DNA from: Seison nebaliae
Lineage: Eukaryota > Rotifera > Pararotatoria > Seisonacea > Seisonidae
Direction of reading: 5' to 3'
DNA length: 64,000 bases
Assembly: GCA_023231475.1 (NCBI GenBank)
Contig: JALJEE010000525.1
Coordinates: 1 to 64,000 of the forward strand
In this document: one piece after another, positions 57,601-64,000 of the stretch
Numbering within the stretch: the first letter of the stretch is position 1
Layout: every line of letters begins with the position of its first letter
Position numbers and translations under genes: made by a program
The notes under the pieces: generated by a model
What the model was told of the DNA's origin: nothing
Database searches by the model: none
The model's input: only the letters and a program-made list of their open reading frames with translations

Positions 57601-57748
57601 AATTGTTGAAGAAAATATTATTATTTTCATTTGAGAATACAGATGCTGCAACAGTTTGTAGGTCATTCATATTCTTTCCTCTTCTTCCTTCGTTCACTTT
57701 ACTGACTGATTCGCGAGTCAAAGTATCACCTCCTATTATCGATTCCAA
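54637..57748 (-). CDS. MYT1: MYT1/NZF-type C2HC zinc finger transcription factor
   Basis: Five exons (57748-56941, 56842-56678, 56606-56049, 55993-55787, 55721-54637) join in phase to about 940 aa. MYT1-family factors act in neuronal differentiation and bind AAGTT-type sites through CCHHC fingers. Two fingers are present: [25 protein letters not shown] in exon 2 and [25 protein letters not shown] in exon 3. Vertebrate members have six or seven. The rest is low complexity: Ser/Cys runs, Asn runs, and Gln runs at 57045-57100 and 54957-55003. All four donors start GTT, and every intron is 57-99 nt. The start ATG at 57748 precedes a long open exon, but further 5' exons cannot be excluded. Confidence 0.9.
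54957..55003. repeat. (CAA)n/(TTG)n tract, polyQ in MYT1 gene
   Basis: A run of TTG triplets on the plus strand, read as CAA (Gln) on the coding strand, interrupted once by a Pro codon. A second TTG-rich tract at 54701-54730, read in another frame, encodes Thr (ACA). Such triplet runs are prone to length change. Confidence 0.8.
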
Positions 57749-59602
57749 TAATTATTCCTTCTCCAATAACGATGATCAATTGAGGGTGGTTCGTTCGCGA
57801 AATATGGAACGATTGGAAGTAGAAAGTTCAATCGATATTTCCTGCAGTTTCAGAAATTAATAAGGAAATGAAGAAAACTTCTGTGAAATGAGCAAAGAGG
57901 AAACAAAACAAAAAAATTATGATGTATTGATAAGAAAATGAGTAATGATGTATCGTCATCACGATAATAAGAGGAATAACAAGAAGAAGAAGAAGAAGAA
58001 AAAGAAGAAGAAGAAGAAGAAGAGAATGAGAATTAGAGAGTGAAAGAAGAAGGGTAAGATGTCATCAGATAAACAAAGTAATATTCATCTTCAGAAAGAA
58101 TGAGGAAAAGAAAGATAGAAATAACTGCGTAAGATTAAGAAGTATAAGGAATAAGTGTAAAATTCTGAATGGAATAATATTGAGATAAAATTCAAAAAAA
58201 AAACGATCTCTATCTCTCCTTTCTCGTTTTTTTCGTATTTAGTAATAAAGTTTGGAGAAAGCGGAAACGACAAGTGCCATGCAGAGGAAACGAAACGATG
58301 ACTACGAAAGAATAGAAGAATACTTACCATATAAATTGAAAGAGATAAAAGTTCATTCACAAGAGAAACATAAAAAATAAAGGAAAGATATCATACTTTT
58401 ATTTCATACATTCCTCAATCTTCTCCCTATATCTCACATCCGTCTCACACATACCAATCTCCACCAGAAATACACAATTCGGTAATTTAATTACGTCCAA
58501 CAAAATATTTTGCGTAATGTGAAGTATATTCTCTGAAATCGAAGAACGATTCTATTCCGACTTTTTCTCATTCTTTAATTACTATTCTCTCATTTCTTAA
58601 GAAAACATCTTCCCAATATATACAGGAATTATAATTAGAATTTATGCCATTCATGTAAAATGCAAAAATTGTTTTCCTACTAACTTTCTCTCAAACTCTT
58701 CTAATAATTGAATATTCCTCAAAGAAAAATTTTCAAACTCTGCAAACTATTCGTAAGTGTGCAACAACTGCCTTGCTTTGTTCGATGACAATCTTACGAC
58801 TTTGAACAACTCTTTACAATATGAATCTTAAAGCAAACACAAAAACTCCTCAACTTTTCTTTCAATTCTTCAAATTGAAAATAAAGTATGAATTCGATTC
58901 GAATTTCAATCTTCCAATTGTTCAACTGTTTTAAAGAAACTTTTATTTCATCTTTCAATTTTTCGATCAATAGACGAAAAAAAAGAAAAAAAAGAGATTA
59001 ACGAGCTTCATATTATTTTTCATTTTACTTTTTATGCACAGATCATGCTTCTTAACGATTTGATGGAAAGAATATTCGAGATTGGATATTAGGAATATTG
59101 ATGAATTAAACTTATATAAAAAAGATCAAATTTCCATTTAGATGGAAGAAATATCTTATAGATAAAAGTTATTGAGAGTTTTATGGTTTTTCTTTCAATT
59201 AATTCATCAATCATTATATCAATTTCTTCACTCTTTTGACCAACAAGAAATTCATGAAAAACGAGAGGTCTGAGAAGATATGGATGAAGAAAGAAGTTTT
59301 GGATTGAAGAGAATTCCTGGAAGATGTATTAAATCCGAATCGGTTAATTAATTGAAGAAATTCAATTAAGTTAGATAATTTGTGAGTAAAGAGGAGGATG
59401 TTCAGATAGAATAAACATTTTTTATTAAAAAAATTTTTTCAACATTCGCTAAATTTGGAGATGAATCTGCGCACATTTATTTACATAAGTCAGCTCATGA
59501 GTATCTGAAGTGATAGATAAAATTGTGATAACATTCGATGATCAACTACATGAACTACTCATCATTATTTTTATTTGATAAAGTTGCACTTAACTGGATG
59601 AA
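57749..59602. other. Divergent intergenic region, repeats
   Basis: About 1.9 kb between the MYT1-type gene and a plus-strand exon. It contains an (AAG)n tract at 57980-58024 and A/T-rich sequence. It probably holds promoters for both flanking genes. No conserved RNA or additional exon is recognised. Confidence 0.5.
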
Positions 59603-59826
59603 ATGAGCAAAGGAAATAGTTTGTTTTCGAGGATTTCTTCTTACTTGAACAAATCGAACGGAAATGATGGTGAAGTGTCGCTGCAAATAATGTGTCAAGT
59701 TTATTATGTAAATCTTCCGTTACCTAAATATCAAGAGAATGAAGATATGAAAGAATATGCGTACAAGTTATCGGTAGTAGAAGTTGTATTCGAATTCGAT
59801 GGGAATTATGGACCGATTTTCGGGTG
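59603..59826 (+). CDS. Probable first coding exon of a gene leaving the window
   Basis: ATG at 59603 opens a frame of 74 full codons plus two bases, running into a textbook donor (GTGAGT at 59825-59830). The peptide begins MSKGNSLFSRISSYLNKS and continues with a beta-rich stretch (SLQIMCQVYYVNLPLP, then VVEVVFEFDGNYGP). No continuation was found before 64000, so the following intron would be over 4 kb, far longer than any other here. Family not recognised. The exact last exon base is uncertain by a few nucleotides. Confidence 0.55.
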
Positions 59827-62800
59827 AGTTTTCCCAAAAAATGAACGACAGGAAATTGAGGAGAAGTTTTAAGGAATTATTAATAAATTGCGAGTAGTAG
59901 TGCTTCTAATTCTGAGTGCTTCCAAAAATTATGTTTAGAGAGGAGGAGAAAGGAATAGGAAGAGTGATATATGAGAAGATAAGACTCGCATAAGGAAGTT
60001 TTAGCACAACTTGCATTCTGATTGGAGCAAGAACTACGTCGAATATGTAATAATTTGAGAAGTTTTCTTTTTGAGAGCGACCGAGTCAGAAAGTGTTTTT
60101 CGTGAAAGTATTAGAGATTTTTGGGAGAGGAAGAAGAAGAAGAAGAATAAAAGAATTTTTGTAGAAAATAATATGAAGAAGACAAATAGTCGTTATGAAT
60201 TTTAGACGTTCTATAGTAAATAGACGCAATGAAATGGAATAAGCGAAATAATAAGAAACTAGATTCTTTCTATTTTCATTATTCAACTTCATTTGCACAA
60301 CATTATGTGAATGGAAGCAGTGAGCAATGAAGATGGGAGAAGAATGGAAGTGAAAGAAATTAGTCCTTTTCATGTTCTTTCCCCTCCAAACATAAATTTC
60401 ATGAGGAAGAAGAAGGAAAGATGAAAATTTTGTTATTTGGCCATTCGCATAGATGTTATGGCGCATTCTCCACTTTGTCAAACTTGACTACATTTCGATG
60501 AAAAGTAACAAAATTATTATCCTATGTTAATGGAGACTTATTATGACATTGACTGTGAAAAAGAAAATGACTAATTTTAATTCTCTTTTCCAATCGTCTC
60601 CCAACCCTTCACCCTCATACGCCTTATCAGATGGAGGAATATGAAAAGAAGAAAAATGATTCCGACTCTCCTCCTAACTTTATGACGTAAGTAACTTTAT
60701 CTCTAGGAACACAAAGGAGAATAAAGTAAGAAATTGAATAACTAAATAAGTAAATTTGGACATGCAACAAGCAGTTTTCATCGAACATTCTTGTTCGATT
60801 CATCATAACAATTACTAAAAGTTAATTGTAAGTCTTCCTTTACAAAAATTCTGGGTTGACTGTTTGGCGGTTGTTAGCTCTTCTCCCTTCTATTCATACA
60901 GAATTCATTTGACAATTGATGATGACGTTGTCGTCATCATTCCATCGATACAATATTCTTCCTTACAATATAATATATATATGTATATGAATATATATGA
61001 ATATATCAATATCTCTCCCATTTTGATAATACAAATTATTGGAATGAATGATGGTTTTCGTGTCAATACAATACACAACATTTCTTCTTTATTTTTCAGA
61101 ATGAACATCGTTTTTCGATGAAGTACTTATCAATCAGTTATTGGAATGGAATGAATGAATTTGTTCGTGAGAAGATTGCGGGAAATTCATCGAACATTTT
61201 GAATTATTTAAAGAAGTAATTCAGGGAACAATCCTGATACATTGCATCATTCAACCGTATCTCATGATGAAATTATTTCAATACGATTATAGTTTTATAA
61301 TTAGGATGATAAAATTCGAATCATAAAATTAGTCGATAAGAGTTTGAAAGATGATCTAGAAATGATTCATTAATTTGATGAGGTGGAAGAATGTTGGAGT
61401 TGGAGAACGTGAGGAATGATGTGATGAGAAGACATAATAAGAAGAGAAGTCGAATAATGGTGGAAATAATCGCCCATCAATTCTGGCAGATGTCGAATTG
61501 TGAAGTCAATGACTAATAAAGGAAATTGTGATGACGAAGGAAAACAATACAATTAAATTAAGAAACTTTCATCATTTCTTATAGTTCGAGTTGGTGTCAA
61601 GACACATTAAAGAAGAGTTGAGAGAGAAGAGAATTGAAGAGAATGACGATCTGCGGTATCAAAATTCTATTAAATCATATAGAAGTCCGGATAAGCGCTA
61701 GTACTCCTTGTCTCATCAATTTTCATTTTCACATGACTGCTGGCAACAATAAATAAAGCTAATAAGATTGGAAATAAACAGAAGTTGTCCGTTGGAGGTT
61801 TTTTCTCCTTTTTTCCGTTACTGCGAATTTAATTAACTTTGACAACAGGTGCTTCATTCGTTGTTTTTCTTATCGGTCTATCTCCCCTCCTCCTTTTTCT
61901 TCGTCGTCTAATTCTCTTTATTATGATTATTATTAAGATTTATATTGATACATTATCGTCGCCTCCTCTCGACATCAGCAATATTATAATTGCTGCTTCA
62001 ATATTGTCATTATTCCTGGGCTAGTAGCCACCTAAAAATCATCTTTGTTCATCGACTAAGACTTCTAGATAGCACGACAGATATTGATAAGAATGTTTCT
62101 ATTTCTTTAGTTATCGATCATTTGGCGAGAATATGTACGTGTATTTACGTTCGAACAAGAAAAGGAAATGGCGATGGAAGAGAAAAGGTTCATAAGAAAC
62201 CGAGCCAATAGATAAATTAGACAAACCGGACACTCTAATCATTCTTCCAATTCTCCACACTCTCATAAAATATCAAATAAATTTCTTTCCTTTCTTCAAA
62301 CGAATGACGAAGATAAATCATAAAGAAATAGAGGAAAGTAGCCTAAGAATTGTTCGTTCGAAAGAAGTAACTATATATGTTCCGAATGGAATATGCGCGA
62401 GCAACTTCAGCACAATTTCATCAATGACAATTATTGACATGACCAGAAGATGGTATGTGTAACGGCAATTTTAATAAAGAGTATAATGATGACGATGTAA
62501 GTGTGAAAAGAAGCGATATGATTCCAGCTGTGATAATCATTAGACATATCGGACGATTCCTCGGATAAGGTAGGAGACATGCGCATCGAAACAAATCAGC
62601 ATCCATTCCATTAATTCACACATTTCACATCATCATCATCACCATCATCATCGTTGTCGACATCATTACATTTCCACTAATGTACCGACTGATGACGATA
62701 GAGGAGGATTAAATAAATCATACACATCCATCCATTCGGTGAACTCGTCAAACGAATCATTAGCAAATGCTTAACAGAAGAAGAATATAAAGAAGAGATA

Positions 62801-64000
62801 GTAAACTTTGTTTCTTTCTATTACATTAGACGCATCCAATTGGCACATTCCATTCAGCGCAAAAAAAAACGAATCGACGTATCGAGAGTGAACCAAAGAT
62901 GTAATGACGAATTGGGTGAATTGAATTGAGTAAGGGGAAAAACTTCAATTTTTCAAAATAAATTTACTAACTTTCAAATAATGACAATTGGAACTTTTTC
63001 CTTTACTTAAATATTGAATCGATTTATAAATCTCAATTTTGCGCTAAGCAAATAGAAAGTAAGACGAATGGATTTGAACTAACGGAGCCCATGAAATGAA
63101 GTGAGTTCTCCACAACAGACGTATGATGTGGAAGAGGAGAAAAGTAAATAGGTTGTATGATAATTATCATTCTCATTTCTATCATTCTCAGTTAACTGAC
63201 CATTTTCGTGATGGGAGGGGAATAGATGTAGGGAGAATGTGGAGAAAAGAATTACTGATTTGCTAACTATTTAATTGACGAAGAAGAAGATGGAGAATTA
63301 TTATTTTACTTTCTCATATAATTAGCGCCCAATATCGTTTAGGTGAAACTATTAATTTTCTTACTTTCTCAATCTCCATCCATTTTTTCAGGTAGTTTAA
63401 TGATTGAACCAATCGTTATAACTGGGAGAGGATATGGTGCTAACAATAGGTTACTTATCAAATTATAAGAGAAGAATGAACAATTTTCTCATGCACAAGA
63501 GAGAATGATTATACGGAAAGTTATTGGAACTTGTGAATTGGAGAATTCTGATTAGACGAAATTTGCAGGTACTTCACATTGTTTCTCGAGTAATGATAAT
63601 AACGACTTTGAGAGACTAAGGGATGGAAAAGCGAAAACGAAAGAAGAATGTTGATCGATGTGAAAAAAAAGAAAATGCGATCAAACACTTCATCTATTTT
63701 ATTTCCCAACAGATTCATTTTCGTTCGGTTGAGGAAAGCAATATTTAGCAGGAATTATCAACTGCCTACCTACTTGCCTACTTATCTCGTAGTGTGCACA
63801 TATCCCCCTGCCTGATAGCTAAGTAATATACTAAATGATTATAATTGCTACATTTGTTTAGCGTGAAAAAAGAAACTAATGCAAGAAGAAAAATTTCGAC
63901 GACTTTCCTTCAATCTTTTAATTTGTTTGATGATAAGTAAGTAAGAAATACTATTCGTTCCTTCATACAAGATTGCTCCTACTTTCGACGATTCGCTAGA
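59827..64000. other. Long non-coding stretch, probably intron or regulatory
   Basis: Over 4 kb without a convincing exon on either strand. It is rich in purine runs (GAA/AAG, for example 60125-60150), ATC/TCA triplets (62625-62665) and AT repeats (60969-61010). It is most simply the first intron of the gene starting at 59603, perhaps with enhancers. No tRNA, element or CRISPR-like array was seen. Confidence 0.45.

Noticed and set aside
57978-58026. (AAG)n tract as a coding Lys/Glu repeat
   Set aside because: No flanking open frame or splice site supports translation; it is a simple microsatellite.
58091-58360. Minus-strand 89-codon hydrophobic frame
   Set aside because: Composition follows AT-rich non-coding DNA, with no homology or splice support.
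60864-61121. Plus-strand frame with runs of Ile and Tyr
   Set aside because: The frame is produced by an AT microsatellite (about 60969-61010) and has no other coding signal.

Overview
The window is nuclear DNA of an animal. It is AT-rich, carries about twenty protein genes in 64 kb, and nearly every gene has a recognisable animal orthologue: MCM7, androglobin, TPPP, HSF, ANKAR, APRT, WDR59, HPS1, RPA3, SmB, citrate synthase, ferrochelatase, a MYT1-type C2HC factor and TTC7. Proteins are strongly diverged and padded with Asn, His or Gln runs, and most introns are only 38 to 64 nt. This fits a small, fast-evolving invertebrate with a compact genome; an acariform mite is one possibility, but the sequence alone does not settle the group.

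Layout. 1-1.3 kb: a decayed LINE-type reverse-transcriptase relic. 1.3-9 kb: TTC7 and a DegT-like PLP enzyme, both minus strand. 9.9-14.4 kb: MCM7, a secreted fibrinogen-domain protein and a 69-aa orphan, plus strand. 14.5-22 kb: androglobin (16 exons) and TPPP, minus strand. 23.3-26 kb: heat shock factor, plus. 26.1-33.1 kb: ANKAR, minus, 11 exons. 33.3-42.9 kb: APRT, WDR59 and HPS1, plus. 43.2-49 kb: RPA3 (minus), SmB (plus), three identical intron-bearing tRNA-Ile(UAU) genes in alternating orientation, a rhomboid protease and citrate synthase (both minus). 50.3-54.3 kb: ferrochelatase, two uncertain small genes and a secreted orphan, plus. 54.6-57.7 kb: a MYT1-type factor, minus. 57.7-64 kb: mostly non-coding and rich in simple repeats, with one likely first exon at 59603-59826.

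Functions. The genes do not form an operon or one pathway. Groups are DNA replication (MCM7, RPA3), PI4K and GATOR2 membrane or nutrient signalling (TTC7, WDR59), lysosome-related organelles (HPS1), metabolism (citrate synthase, ferrochelatase, APRT) and cytoskeletal or sperm/cilium-linked proteins (androglobin, TPPP, perhaps ANKAR).

The strongest unusual signal is in splicing. I fixed 59 introns by matching phase and protein homology. About 52 of them begin with GTT rather than the usual GTA or GTG, with little further donor consensus and no excess of G as the last exon base. The spliceosomal SmB protein encoded in the same window has lost the proline-rich tail typical of animals. Together this points to a changed way of recognising 5' splice sites.
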